Source: Oscillospiraceae bacterium
Lineage (GTDB): Bacteria > Bacillota_A > Clostridia > Oscillospirales > Oscillospiraceae
Assembly: GCA_902786615.1 (NCBI GenBank)
Contig: CADADE010000002.1
Location: forward strand, 79,179 to 143,178
Reading direction: 5' to 3'
DNA length: 64,000 bases
Positions within the stretch are counted from its first letter, which is position 1. Each line of letters starts with the position of its first letter. Below, one piece after another: positions 27,947-36,406 of the stretch. Under the pieces are notes generated by a model, which was not told the origin of the DNA, did not search any database, and saw only the letters and a list, made by a program, of their open reading frames with translations. The position numbers and the translations under genes were made by a program.

Positions 27947-30652
27947 ATGGCAAGAGAGATTCTGTTCGACCTCGGCAAAATGATCACGGATCGCCTTCCG
28001 TACAAATTCGGCGTAAAGAGGCTGACCGAGACAGATCCCGAATACATCATCCTTGACCGCGCATGCTCCAGCGACGAGATCGCGGAGGTCATGCTGAAGA
28101 TGGGGCTGAGAAAGCCGAAGACCACCGCGGAGATCGCAAAGCTCACCGGCAAATCCGAGGAGCGCATTGTGGAGCTGCTCACCGACGCCGCCAATCACGG
28201 CATTGTCGAATACAACTGGGAGAACCCTCAGCATGAGAAGCAGTGGTATGTGCAGCTCTTTGTCCCCGGCATTGCGGAGATGACCAACATGGTGCTCTGG
28301 CAGGTGGAGAAGTATCCGGAGCTTGCCGATTCCTTCGACAAGATGACCTTCCTGCCCCTGGAGGGCAAGACCCACCTGATCCCTCCCGGCGGCGACGGTA
28401 TCGGCATGCACGTGATCCCCGTGGAGAGCGCCATCCCCACCAAGAGCGTTTCCGCATCCATTGAGCATATTTCCCACTGGCTGGACAAGTACGACGGGCA
28501 GCTCTCCGTCGGCTACTGCTCCTGCCGCAACGCCCGCCGCCTGTACGGCGAGGGCTCCGGCGAGATTCAGGACGACTGCTGCATCGGCCTCGGCGACTTT
28601 GCCACCTACCTGATCGAGACCGGCAAGGGCCGCCCCATCACGAAGGAAGAGGCGCTCGATATCTGCAAGCGCGCGGAGGAGAACGGCTACGTCCACCAGA
28701 CCACCAACATTGACGGCTCGGATAAGATCTTCGGTCTCTGCAACTGCGACGTGGGCGTCTGCTTTGCCCTGCGCACCAGCCAGTACTTCAACACCCCGAA
28801 CCTCTCCGCCTCGGCCTACCGCGCCCATGTGGACAAGGACAACTGCGTGGCCTGCGGCAAGTGCGTCGAGGTATGTCCCGCCGGCGCCGTCAAGCTCGGC
28901 CAGAAGCTCTGCACCAAGGAAGGCGAGGTACAGTATCCCAGGCAGGAGCTGCCCTCCGGCCTCAAATGGGGCAAGGACAAGTGGAACCCCAACTATGTGG
29001 TGGATAACCGCAAGAACTGCCACGAGTCCGGCACCGCGCCCTGCAAGAGCGCCTGCCCGGCGCACATCGCCATCCAGGGCTATATCAAGCTCGCCAAAGA
29101 GGGGCGCTATCTTGACGCGCTCAAGCTCATCAAGCAGGACAACCCCTTCCCCTCCGTCTGCGGCTATGTGTGCAACCGCCGCTGCGAGGACGCCTGCACC
29201 CGCGGCAAGCTCGACAAGGCCGTCGCCATCGACGAAATCAAAAAGTTCATCGCCGAGCAGGATCTCAAGAGCGATGCGCCCTATATTCCCGAACCCCTTT
29301 ACCGCCGTCCCATCGACAAGCCCTATGAGGAAAAGGTCGCCATCATCGGCGCGGGCCCCGCAGGTCTGAGCTGCGCCTACTATCTCGCGCGCATGGGTTA
29401 TCTGAACGTCACGGTCTTCGACCGCAACAGGGAGCCGGGCGGCATGCTCGTCATGGGCATCCCCAGCTATCGTCTCGACCGCAGCGCCCTCAAGGGCGAA
29501 ATCGCGGTACTGGAAAAGATGGGCGTTCACTTCCAAATGAATACCGAGGTCGGGAAGGACGTCACCATCGAGGAGCTTCGCCAACAGGGCTTCAAGGGCT
29601 TCTACGTCGCCATCGGCGCGCAGAAGAGCTCCAGGCTCAGCATCCCCGGCGAAGAGCTCCTGGGTGTTTACGGCGGCGTTGACTTCCTGCGCGAGGTCAA
29701 TCTGGGCAGCAAGCCCGAGATCGGCAAAAAGGTCGCCGTCATCGGCGGCGGCAACGTGGCCATGGACGTCTGCCGCACGGCAGTGCGTCTCGGCGCGGAG
29801 ACCTATGTGGTCTATCGCCGCAGCGAGGCGGAAATGCCCGCCGACAAGGAAGAGATCGCCGAGGCCAGGGCCGAGGGCGTGAAGTTCTGCTTCCTCAATG
29901 CGCCCGTTGAGATTCTCGGCAAAGACGGCAGGGTCTGCGGACTCAAGGTGGAGATCATGGAGCTCGGCGAGCCCGACGAGAAGGGCAAGCGCGCCCCTGT
30001 CGGGACCGGAAAGTTTGAGACCATCGAGGTCGACGCCGTTCTCTCCGCCGTCGGCCAGACGATCGACTGGGGCGGACTTGACGTCGGCGCGCTCAAGACC
30101 GACAAAAAGGGCTGCGCCATTGCCGACGCCGTCACCTATCAGACCGAGCAGAAGGACATCTTCGTCGGCGGCGACGTTTACACCGGGCCGAAGTTCGCCA
30201 TCGACGCCATTGCCGCCGGACGTGAGGGTGCGGAGTCCCTGCACCGCTTCGTACAGGATGGGCAGAGCCTCACCCGCGGGCGCAACCTGCGCGAGTTCTA
30301 TGAGCTCAACAAGGACGAGATCGTCCTCGGCGTGGACAGCTTCGACCGTCCCGCCCGCCAGGCGATCCTCCACGATCCCGCCAAGGCCAGAAGCTTTGAG
30401 CATGACCGCCTCACCTTTACGGAAGAGCAGATCAAGGCCGAGACCAGCCGCTGCCTGGGCTGCGGCGTGACGATCGTGGACCGCAACCGCTGCATCGGCT
30501 GCGGCCTGTGTACGACGCGCTGCATGTTTGACGCCATCCATCTCCAGCGCGACGTGCCCGAGGCCTCCAATCTGGTGCGCTGCGAGGACAAGGTCGTTCC
30601 GATGCTCAAGCACGCGGCAAAGCAGGCTGTGCGCATCGTTCGCAAGGGATAA
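27947..30652 (+). CDS. FAD-dependent NAD(P)-binding oxidoreductase with several iron-sulfur domains
   Basis: 901 residues, cytoplasmic, built from modules. 1-about 100: winged-helix-like (TTAEIAKLTGKSEERIVELL). About 190-280: Cys-rich segment (GYCSCRNARR, DDCCIG, LCNCDVGVC). About 295-310: ferredoxin motif CVACGKCVEVCP. About 360-430: GltD-type N-terminal cluster (CKSACPAHIAIQGYI...CGYVCNRRCEDAC). From about 463: FAD fold VAIIGAGPAGLSCAYYLA. From about 595: second Rossmann fold VAVIGGGNVAMDVC. C-terminal ferredoxin (CIGCGLCTTRC). It resembles the glutamate synthase small subunit and electron-bifurcating transhydrogenase NfnB, but is longer. It ends 2 bases before hypA. Redox partner unknown. 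Strong C-ending codon bias suggests high expression. Confidence 0.88.
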   Translation: MAREILFDLGKMITDRLPYKFGVKRLTETDPEYIILDRACSSDEIAEVMLKMGLRKPKTTAEIAKLTGKSEERIVELLTDAANHGIVEYNWENPQHEKQWYVQLFVPGIAEMTNMVLWQVEKYPELADSFDKMTFLPLEGKTHLIPPGGDGIGMHVIPVESAIPTKSVSASIEHISHWLDKYDGQLSVGYCSCRNARRLYGEGSGEIQDDCCIGLGDFATYLIETGKGRPITKEEALDICKRAEENGYVHQTTNIDGSDKIFGLCNCDVGVCFALRTSQYFNTPNLSASAYRAHVDKDNCVACGKCVEVCPAGAVKLGQKLCTKEGEVQYPRQELPSGLKWGKDKWNPNYVVDNRKNCHESGTAPCKSACPAHIAIQGYIKLAKEGRYLDALKLIKQDNPFPSVCGYVCNRRCEDACTRGKLDKAVAIDEIKKFIAEQDLKSDAPYIPEPLYRRPIDKPYEEKVAIIGAGPAGLSCAYYLARMGYLNVTVFDRNREPGGMLVMGIPSYRLDRSALKGEIAVLEKMGVHFQMNTEVGKDVTIEELRQQGFKGFYVAIGAQKSSRLSIPGEELLGVYGGVDFLREVNLGSKPEIGKKVAVIGGGNVAMDVCRTAVRLGAETYVVYRRSEAEMPADKEEIAEARAEGVKFCFLNAPVEILGKDGRVCGLKVEIMELGEPDEKGKRAPVGTGKFETIEVDAVLSAVGQTIDWGGLDVGALKTDKKGCAIADAVTYQTEQKDIFVGGDVYTGPKFAIDAIAAGREGAESLHRFVQDGQSLTRGRNLREFYELNKDEIVLGVDSFDRPARQAILHDPAKARSFEHDRLTFTEEQIKAETSRCLGCGVTIVDRNRCIGCGLCTTRCMFDAIHLQRDVPEASNLVRCEDKVVPMLKHAAKQAVRIVRKG

Positions 30653-30654
30653 GT

Positions 30655-30999
30655 ATGCACGAATTAGGTACGATCTATTACGTCATCGACACCGTGGAAA
30701 AGCTGATGGTGGAGAACGATCTCAAGAAGGTCGGCTCCATCACCCTGGAGGTGGGTGAGGTCAGCGGCATCATCCCCATGTACCTTCAGGAATTCTGGGA
30801 GTATGCCCGCGCCAAGACCGAGCATTTTCAGGATACCGAGCTGAAGATCGAGGAGCTCAAGGCCGTCACCTACTGCCAGGACTGCAAGCAGACCTATCCC
30901 ACGATGACCTACGGCAAGGAATGCCCCTATTGCCACAGCCCCAACACGTTTCTGGTAACCGGCAACGAATATAATATTAAAGAGATTGAAGCCCTGTAG
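30655..30999 (+). CDS. hypA: HypA/HybF-like nickel metallochaperone
   Basis: 114 residues of normal HypA length. The N-terminal MHE needed for nickel binding is present (His2). The zinc loop has the expected two CxxC pairs at Cys74/77 (CQDC) and Cys90/93 (CPYC). Known HypA proteins pass nickel to [NiFe]-hydrogenase, or to urease with HypB. No hypB, hypC-F, hydrogenase or urease gene is in the window, and the only partner is the iron-sulfur oxidoreductase 2 bases upstream. The client is therefore open. Confidence 0.85.
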   Translation: MHELGTIYYVIDTVEKLMVENDLKKVGSITLEVGEVSGIIPMYLQEFWEYARAKTEHFQDTELKIEELKAVTYCQDCKQTYPTMTYGKECPYCHSPNTFLVTGNEYNIKEIEAL

Positions 31000-31021
31000 C
31001 CCCAATCTCCCGTAAGCCCGA

Positions 31022-31063
31022 AAAGCCCCCTTGTTTTCAAGCAGCGAAAACAAGGGGGTTTTC
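31022..31063 (+). terminator. Terminator of the oxidoreductase-hypA operon
   Basis: A perfect 13-base stem (CCCCCTTGTTTTC/GAAAACAAGGGGG), 7-base loop, followed by TTTTC. Confidence 0.85.
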
Positions 31064-31086
31064 ATGCGGGCTGTCTTCGGTTTTCT

Positions 31087-31767
31087 TTACCAGAGATCAA
31101 TGGAGCCGCTCTCTTCTCCTTTGACCCAATAGGCCTTGTTCTGGTCTACGCGGACATAAACGGCGTCGACGTCGCCGATGCGGGCGAGGATTTCGGCGTC
31201 CGTGATCTCACCGCCGTAGGGGGATTGAATCACAACGCTGGGCGACTTTTTGACTGCGGCGGCGGCTTTCTTTTCCGCTGTTTTGCGGACCTTTCTCGCT
31301 TTCTTCTCCACCGCTGCGGCAGCCGCCTCGACAGGAGCCGCGACGGCCTCGGCGACCGCTTCCACGGCAGGCTTATCCGCCTTTGCTCTGGATCTTGCCG
31401 CTCTCTTTTTCTTTTCAGCCTTTTTCTCGGTGTTCAGCACCGCCTGCGCCGTATCCTCCGCGAGCTTCTCAGCCTCTGCGGCGACAGCCGCTTCCACTTT
31501 CTTTTCCGCCGCCTTCACTCTCTTTCCGGCAGCGCGCGCTTTTTTCTCGACCTTGGCGGCCGTTTTTTTAATCGCCTTTTCAAGCTCTGCGCCCGCCGGC
31601 TGCTCGACTGCTTCTCCGTAAATCTCTTTGACCTTGGAGGCCATCTTCTCGCTGAGTTTCAGTCGGCCGCTTTCGATCGCGGAAATGGCGTTGCTGCTCA
31701 CACCGAGGGATTTGGCAAATGCGACCTGGGTGAGTTTGTTCTTTTCCCGAAGTTCTCTGATTGTCAA
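31087..31767 (-). CDS. XRE-type DNA-binding protein with histone H1-like tail and DUF6465-like C-terminus
   Basis: 226 residues in three parts. The N-terminal 50 residues are an XRE helix-turn-helix (LTQVAFAKSLGVSSNAISAIESGR). A region of about 120 residues is almost wholly Ala, Lys, Glu, Val and Arg (KKAEKKKRAARSRAKADKPA type), like eukaryotic H1 tails and bacterial histone-like proteins. The last 50 residues (VVIQSPYGGEITDAEILARI...AYWVKGEESGSIDLW) fit the DUF6465 module seen in clostridial Lys/Ala-rich proteins. TTG at 31767 has AAAAGGAG at 9 bases; the ATG at 31776 abuts that site. A nucleoid-binding role is inference. Confidence 0.75.
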   Translation of the reverse strand: MTIRELREKNKLTQVAFAKSLGVSSNAISAIESGRLKLSEKMASKVKEIYGEAVEQPAGAELEKAIKKTAAKVEKKARAAGKRVKAAEKKVEAAVAAEAEKLAEDTAQAVLNTEKKAEKKKRAARSRAKADKPAVEAVAEAVAAPVEAAAAAVEKKARKVRKTAEKKAAAAVKKSPSVVIQSPYGGEITDAEILARIGDVDAVYVRVDQNKAYWVKGEESGSIDLW

Positions 31768-31912
31768 GGAAATCATCTCCTTTTCCTGTATTGAAGATAT
31801 TCTACACCGTTTATGTTCATACGTCTACTGTTTTTTTACAAGATCACTGCTGTATCAGCGCATGACAAAAGCATATCCCGGCTTTTTTTCTGTTAAACAC
31901 AGACTATTACCC

Positions 31913-31941
31913 TTGCAGGACTCCCGGCAGTCGTGTATAAT
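31913..31941 (+). promoter_or_regulatory. Promoter of glgB
   Basis: TTGCAG (31913-31918), 17 bases, TATAAT (31936-31941), about 95 bases upstream of the glgB ATG. Confidence 0.75.
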
Positions 31942-32035
31942 CATGTTATAAACGTGAGATTATGGGCTTCTGGCTGTGCGGCTGAACGGCTGCACGGCAT
32001 TCGATATGAAAATTATTATTGGGAGGAACAGCATC

Positions 32036-34060
32036 ATGCAGCATCGAATTTCTGATCTGGACATTTATCTCTTCGGAAGAGGAACGCACTACACCATCTA
32101 CGAAAAGCTCGGCGCGCATCGCGCATCGGAAAACGGGCAGGACGGCGTTTATTTTGCCGTGTGGGCTCCGAACGCCCGTTCGGTGAGCGTCGTGGGCGAC
32201 TTTAACGGCTGGCAGGCCGGCAGGGACCGGATGAGTCTGCTTGCGGATTCGGGGATCTATGATCTCTTCATTCCGGGGCTCGGAACCCATGCGCTCTACA
32301 AATTCGCCGTGGAAACCCAGAAGGGCGACATACTCTTCAAGGCCGACCCTTACGGGAATCAGAGTCAACTCCGTCCGGAGACCGCATCCATCGTGACGGA
32401 CCTGTCCAACTACACCTGGAAGGATGAGGCGTGGATGTCCTCCCGCCGGGATCAGGACCCGAAAAAGCGCCCCATGTCTATCTATGAGGTTCACCTTGGC
32501 TCCTGGAAAAAGGATGAGAGCGGGGCAAACTGCGGCTTCCGCAAGTACCGCGACCTTGCGCCGGAGCTGGCGGAATACGTGAACTACATGGGCTATACCC
32601 ATGTGGAGCTGATGGGCATTGCCGAGCATCCCTTCGACGGCTCCTGGGGCTACCAGGTCACCAACTATTACGCTCCTACCGCGCGCTACGGAAACGCGGA
32701 GGATTTTATGTATCTGGTGGATTATCTGCATGAGCGCGGCATCGGCGTCATTCTGGACTGGGTGCCGGCCCATTTCCCGCGGGACGCTTACGGTCTGGCC
32801 CGCTTTGACGGCTTTGCCGAGTATGAGCATGCCGATCCCCGTCAGGGAGAGCATCCCGACTGGGGCACCTATATCTTCAATTACAGACGTCCGCAGGTGA
32901 AAAACTTCCTGATCGCAAACGCCCTGTTCTGGCTGGAGAAGTTCCATGTGGACGGGCTGCGTGTCGACGCCGTGGCCTCCATGCTGTACCTGGACTACGG
33001 CAAGAAGGACGGCGAGTGGATCGCAAACGACGAAGGCACCAACATCAATTTTGACGCCATTGAATTTCTCAAGCACCTCAACTCCATCGTCGGGCAGCGC
33101 GTACCGGGCGCCATGGTCATTGCGGAGGAATCGACCGCATTCCCGCTGGTGTCCAGACCGCCGGAGGACGGCGGCCTCGGCTTCACCTTCAAGTGGAACA
33201 TGGGCTGGATGCACGATGTGCTGGAATACATGAAGGCCGATCCCTACATGCGTCAGTTTGTGCACAACAATGTCACCTTCAGCTTTACCTACGCATTCAG
33301 CGAAAACTATGTCCTCCCCTTCTCCCATGACGAAGTGGTGCACATGAAGGGCTCCATGATCAACAAGATGCCCGGCAGTATGGAGGACAAGTTCGGCAAC
33401 CTCCGCCTGGCCTACGGCCTCATGATGGCGCACCCCGGGAAGAAGCTCCTCTTTATGGGGCAGGACTTTGCGCAGCTTCGGGAGTGGAGCGAGGAGCGCA
33501 GCCTTGACTGGTATCTGCTGGATCAGGAGCCGGCGCACCGCGCCTTGAACAATTATGTGCGCGCCCTGCTGAACATGTACCGCGACTATCCCTCCCTCTT
33601 TGAAACCGACTGCGACGCGAGCGGCTTTGAATGGATCAACGGCTCGGATAACACGCACAACATGCTCAGCTTCTGCCGCATCAGCAGCGACAGGAAAAAC
33701 TGCCTGCTCTTCCATTTCAACTTCTCCCCCGTCGCCTATCCGAACCACCGCATCGGCGCGCTGTGCAAGGGGAACTACAAGCAGGTCCTGAACAGCGACG
33801 ACGCACTCTTCGGCGGCAGCGGGAACTATCCCGCCCAGACGATCAAGGCCGAGCCCATCCCCTGGGACGGCAAGGAGTACTCCGTCGCGTTTGACGTGCC
33901 GCCTTACTCCGTTTCGGCTTTTGCTTTTAAGTATGTCCACCCTGCCAAGAAAGCCGAAAAGGAGCCCAGGAAGCTCACCCGGCAGGAAGCGGCGCTTCTC
34001 AAGGCGGTTAAGGAAAGCGGCAAATCCTTCGACGAGGTCATGGAATTTTTGAAGAAGTAA
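32036..34060 (+). CDS. glgB: 1,4-alpha-glucan branching enzyme
   Basis: 674 residues from the ATG at 32036 (GGGAGG at 9 bases; an in-frame GTG at 31976 is rejected). N-terminal CBM48 (about 20-115, VWAPNARSVSVVGDFNGW), GH13 barrel and C-terminal beta domain. Catalytic motifs: DGLRVDAVASMLYLDY (nucleophile Asp), EEST (acid/base Glu) and FSHDEVVH. It makes alpha-1,6 branches in glycogen. No other glycogen gene (glgA, glgC, glgP) is adjacent, so it is a lone member here. A Lys/Glu-rich tail of about 40 residues (PAKKAEKEPRKLTRQE) extends past the usual end. Confidence 0.96.
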   Translation: MQHRISDLDIYLFGRGTHYTIYEKLGAHRASENGQDGVYFAVWAPNARSVSVVGDFNGWQAGRDRMSLLADSGIYDLFIPGLGTHALYKFAVETQKGDILFKADPYGNQSQLRPETASIVTDLSNYTWKDEAWMSSRRDQDPKKRPMSIYEVHLGSWKKDESGANCGFRKYRDLAPELAEYVNYMGYTHVELMGIAEHPFDGSWGYQVTNYYAPTARYGNAEDFMYLVDYLHERGIGVILDWVPAHFPRDAYGLARFDGFAEYEHADPRQGEHPDWGTYIFNYRRPQVKNFLIANALFWLEKFHVDGLRVDAVASMLYLDYGKKDGEWIANDEGTNINFDAIEFLKHLNSIVGQRVPGAMVIAEESTAFPLVSRPPEDGGLGFTFKWNMGWMHDVLEYMKADPYMRQFVHNNVTFSFTYAFSENYVLPFSHDEVVHMKGSMINKMPGSMEDKFGNLRLAYGLMMAHPGKKLLFMGQDFAQLREWSEERSLDWYLLDQEPAHRALNNYVRALLNMYRDYPSLFETDCDASGFEWINGSDNTHNMLSFCRISSDRKNCLLFHFNFSPVAYPNHRIGALCKGNYKQVLNSDDALFGGSGNYPAQTIKAEPIPWDGKEYSVAFDVPPYSVSAFAFKYVHPAKKAEKEPRKLTRQEAALLKAVKESGKSFDEVMEFLKK

Positions 34061-34079
34061 TTTCCCATATAAAACAGTT

Positions 34080-34120
34080 GGGGGTGCGGCATTCTCCTGC
34101 CGCGCCCCCTTGTTTTCTTT
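34080..34120. terminator. Terminator between glgB and the S66 peptidase gene
   Basis: A GC-rich stem (GGGGGTGCGGCA/TGCCGCGCCCCC, one mismatch), 6-base loop, followed on the plus strand by TTGTTTTCTTT. It separates convergent genes. Confidence 0.8.
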
Positions 34121-35499
34121 CAGTTTTCCGCGCCCTGTTCGGTTTCCGGCTGAGGCCAGGAGAGCGTACAGCTTTGCTCCGAAACCTCTATTTTTGCCGT
34201 CGCCCCCATCAGGAGCGGATAATTGGTTTCCCCGTGCCCGCCCGGAAAGCCGAACATGACCGGCACATCCACCCCGTCAAGAAACTGCCTGGAAATCATA
34301 TCCGCTACCGATTCAAAGAGCCCTCCCCTGGCTTCTCCGTAGTTGCCGCGTCCGTCAGCCGGGAGCTCCGTCCATTCTCCGAAGACAAGCCCGGCGGCCT
34401 TGTCCAGAATTCCCTTGTGCTTCAGGATGGTGAGATAGCGGTGAATATGCTGCATGTTTTCCCCCACCTCTTCCAGAAAGAGGATGAAGGGCTGATCCAG
34501 CTTCGTGCAGTCATAGGCGGTGTCAAGGCATGCCGTAAGCGTGGAAAGATTGCCGCCGATGAGGATTCCCTCCGCCGTGCCTTGCTTGCAGCCGGGCCTG
34601 GCTTCGCATCGGTAAGTGGGGATCTCCCCTTTCATCATGTTCTGCTCCGCCTCGGCGCACGCTTCCGGGAAATCATCAAAGGCCGCGCTCATGCTGGCAT
34701 GGATGGAGGGCAGGCCAGCACAGGTCCATGCGCCGTGAAAAGCGGTGATATCGCTGTAGCCGATGATCGGCTTCCCCGCGCCGGCGATCAGATCGTCCCC
34801 AAGCGCGTCCATGACCTCCGTCGCGCCATAGCCGCCCCGGACGCAGAAGATTGCCTTGATCTCGGGGTCCGCAAGCGCCTCGCGGAAGTCCTCCAGGCAT
34901 TCCTCAAGGGTGCTCACCTGCCCATAGGCATGCTTTCCCAGCACCGGCTCAAAGCCCCAGCTTCTGAGACCCTCCGCCGTCTTCTCCGCCTGCTCCCTGC
35001 CGGGCAGGGCCGAGGGCGAGAGCACGGCGATCTTGTCCCCGGCGGAGAGAAAATAAGGCGATGAGCTGCCGCTGTATTTTGTATAGCCGTCTATCTTGAT
35101 CCCGGTGTCCGGGCCCTCATCAAAGGTCTCGACTCCGATTTCCGTAATAGGCTCTGCTTCTTCCTCTGTCGGAATTGTTGGCGGCATCGTCTCACTCTCC
35201 TCCTTTTTGTAAATCTGGATCAGGGCGGCCTGGCCAAGCCCCGGCCCGCCCGCGGGGTCGCCCCGGCCCTGTCTGTATAATTCACAGCGGCCGTCGCGTA
35301 TGATATACTGCTTGTATGTATCGTCGTCGAAGCAATATAGAATCGTTGCGTCCGGCTCCCCATCTCCGCTCTCGTCGGGTAAGCCGCTTATGTCCGCTGC
35401 GGCGTAGACCGCAACAATCTCGGGCGTGTCCGCGAAGGCGGAGGGGAACAGAAGGCTCAGCAGCGCGCCGATCAGGATACAGGCAATTATTCTCTTCAA
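34120..35499 (-). CDS. Exported S66-family peptidase (LD-carboxypeptidase/MccF-like)
   Basis: 459 residues from a TTG start (GGGAGG at 9 bases). A signal peptide (1-about 23) is followed by an unassigned region of about 110 residues with an acidic stretch. The S66 domain (about 150-445) has KIAVLSPSAL, the nucleophile Ser in GKPIIGYSDITAFH, the Glu region LEEVGE and the His in GFPGGHGETNYPL. S66 enzymes cut the L,D bond of muropeptides or microcin C-type conjugates and usually work in the cytoplasm; the signal peptide makes this one extracytoplasmic. Confidence 0.87.
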   Translation of the reverse strand: MKRIIACILIGALLSLLFPSAFADTPEIVAVYAAADISGLPDESGDGEPDATILYCFDDDTYKQYIIRDGRCELYRQGRGDPAGGPGLGQAALIQIYKKEESETMPPTIPTEEEAEPITEIGVETFDEGPDTGIKIDGYTKYSGSSSPYFLSAGDKIAVLSPSALPGREQAEKTAEGLRSWGFEPVLGKHAYGQVSTLEECLEDFREALADPEIKAIFCVRGGYGATEVMDALGDDLIAGAGKPIIGYSDITAFHGAWTCAGLPSIHASMSAAFDDFPEACAEAEQNMMKGEIPTYRCEARPGCKQGTAEGILIGGNLSTLTACLDTAYDCTKLDQPFILFLEEVGENMQHIHRYLTILKHKGILDKAAGLVFGEWTELPADGRGNYGEARGGLFESVADMISRQFLDGVDVPVMFGFPGGHGETNYPLLMGATAKIEVSEQSCTLSWPQPETEQGAEN

Positions 35500-35602
35500 C
35501 GCATTTCCTCCCTCAACGAATGATCGCAGCGTTTATCCGCGTACGCTTGTTCTCGGAATGCGGGGGTCTTCCCGCTCAGCCGAAACGTTCACGGGCTTTT
35601 TT

Positions 35603-35631
35603 ATTCTAACTCATTTTTGGACCGTTTACAA
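35603..35631 (-). promoter_or_regulatory. Promoter of the S66 peptidase gene
   Basis: On the minus strand, TTGTAA (35631-35626), 17 bases, TAGAAT (35608-35603), about 104 bases upstream of the start. It is divergent from the promoter at 35681-35710. Confidence 0.65.
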
Positions 35632-35680
35632 CGCTCTTTTCTTTCCTTCGATAAAAGCCGAGGCTAACATCAATTTGGGA

Positions 35681-35710
35681 TTGATACTCGGCAGAATGTT
35701 GTGATACAAT
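35681..35710 (+). promoter_or_regulatory. Promoter of the zinc-ribbon membrane protein gene
   Basis: TTGATA (35681-35686), 18 bases, TACAAT (35705-35710), 31 bases upstream of the ATG at 35742. Confidence 0.7.
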
Positions 35711-35741
35711 TGGATTATTCTAAGAGAGAAGGATGACCATC

Positions 35742-36284
35742 ATGAAAGAGAAAATCTGCCCGCGCTGCCGGACCAAGCTTCCCCAGGATTCCGCAGTATG
35801 CCCGAAATGCGGCTTTTCTTATAAGCCTGACAAAGAACGCATCTTTACCATTGCCGGGATTTGTCTCATCTGTGTGGCTTTTGCCGGCGGTATCCTGTTC
35901 AACATGAAATCCGAGGCCCGTATTCCGGAGCCTACTCCCACCATTGAAGTCATTGAATTTTTCGAGACGCCCGCTCCCCCTCCGACGCCGACCCCCACGC
36001 CGAGCGTGGAGTCGATCGAGGTTTATGCCTTTGGGCGAAAGCTGGATGCGGACGGCTTTACGGCTTATGTCGGTGACAAGCCCTTCACCCTGTCCGCCTA
36101 TCCCCAGCCCAACCTTCCCCGCCCGGAGGTGACCTGGTCCGTCGGCGACAGCGCTTCGCTGTCGGTGAGCGGCGATACGCTGACCTGTGAATTCACAGCC
36201 CTGAAGCCCAGCGGGAAAAACGAGCTGATCGTGCGCTGCTACGGGGCGGAAACCACGATCCCGGTCTATCTTTGGGAAAAATAA
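35742..36284 (+). CDS. Zinc-ribbon single-pass membrane protein with Pro/Thr linker
   Basis: 180 residues. The N-terminal cytoplasmic zinc ribbon (CPRC at 6-9, CPKC at about 20-23) is followed by one membrane helix (about 37-55), a Pro/Thr-rich linker (PAPPPTPTPTP) and an extracytoplasmic beta-rich domain (VTWSVGDSASLSVSGDTLTCEF), Ig-like in pattern. This layout is common in clostridial sensor or envelope proteins of unknown role. The ATG at 35742 is preferred: AAGG lies 9 bases upstream, while the ATG at 35733 touches it. It stands alone ahead of the diguanylate cyclase. Confidence 0.75.
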   Translation: MKEKICPRCRTKLPQDSAVCPKCGFSYKPDKERIFTIAGICLICVAFAGGILFNMKSEARIPEPTPTIEVIEFFETPAPPPTPTPTPSVESIEVYAFGRKLDADGFTAYVGDKPFTLSAYPQPNLPRPEVTWSVGDSASLSVSGDTLTCEFTALKPSGKNELIVRCYGAETTIPVYLWEK

Positions 36285-36406
36285 GTCCGCTGCTGAGCGC
36301 TGTCCGAACGCAGATCCCTGTCGACGCAGCGTATCGGATATGCCCGTGATATCGCGGATGCCGCTTGATTGACAGACTCAATTGATTGAAGGAGGGAGAA
36401 ACAGCC

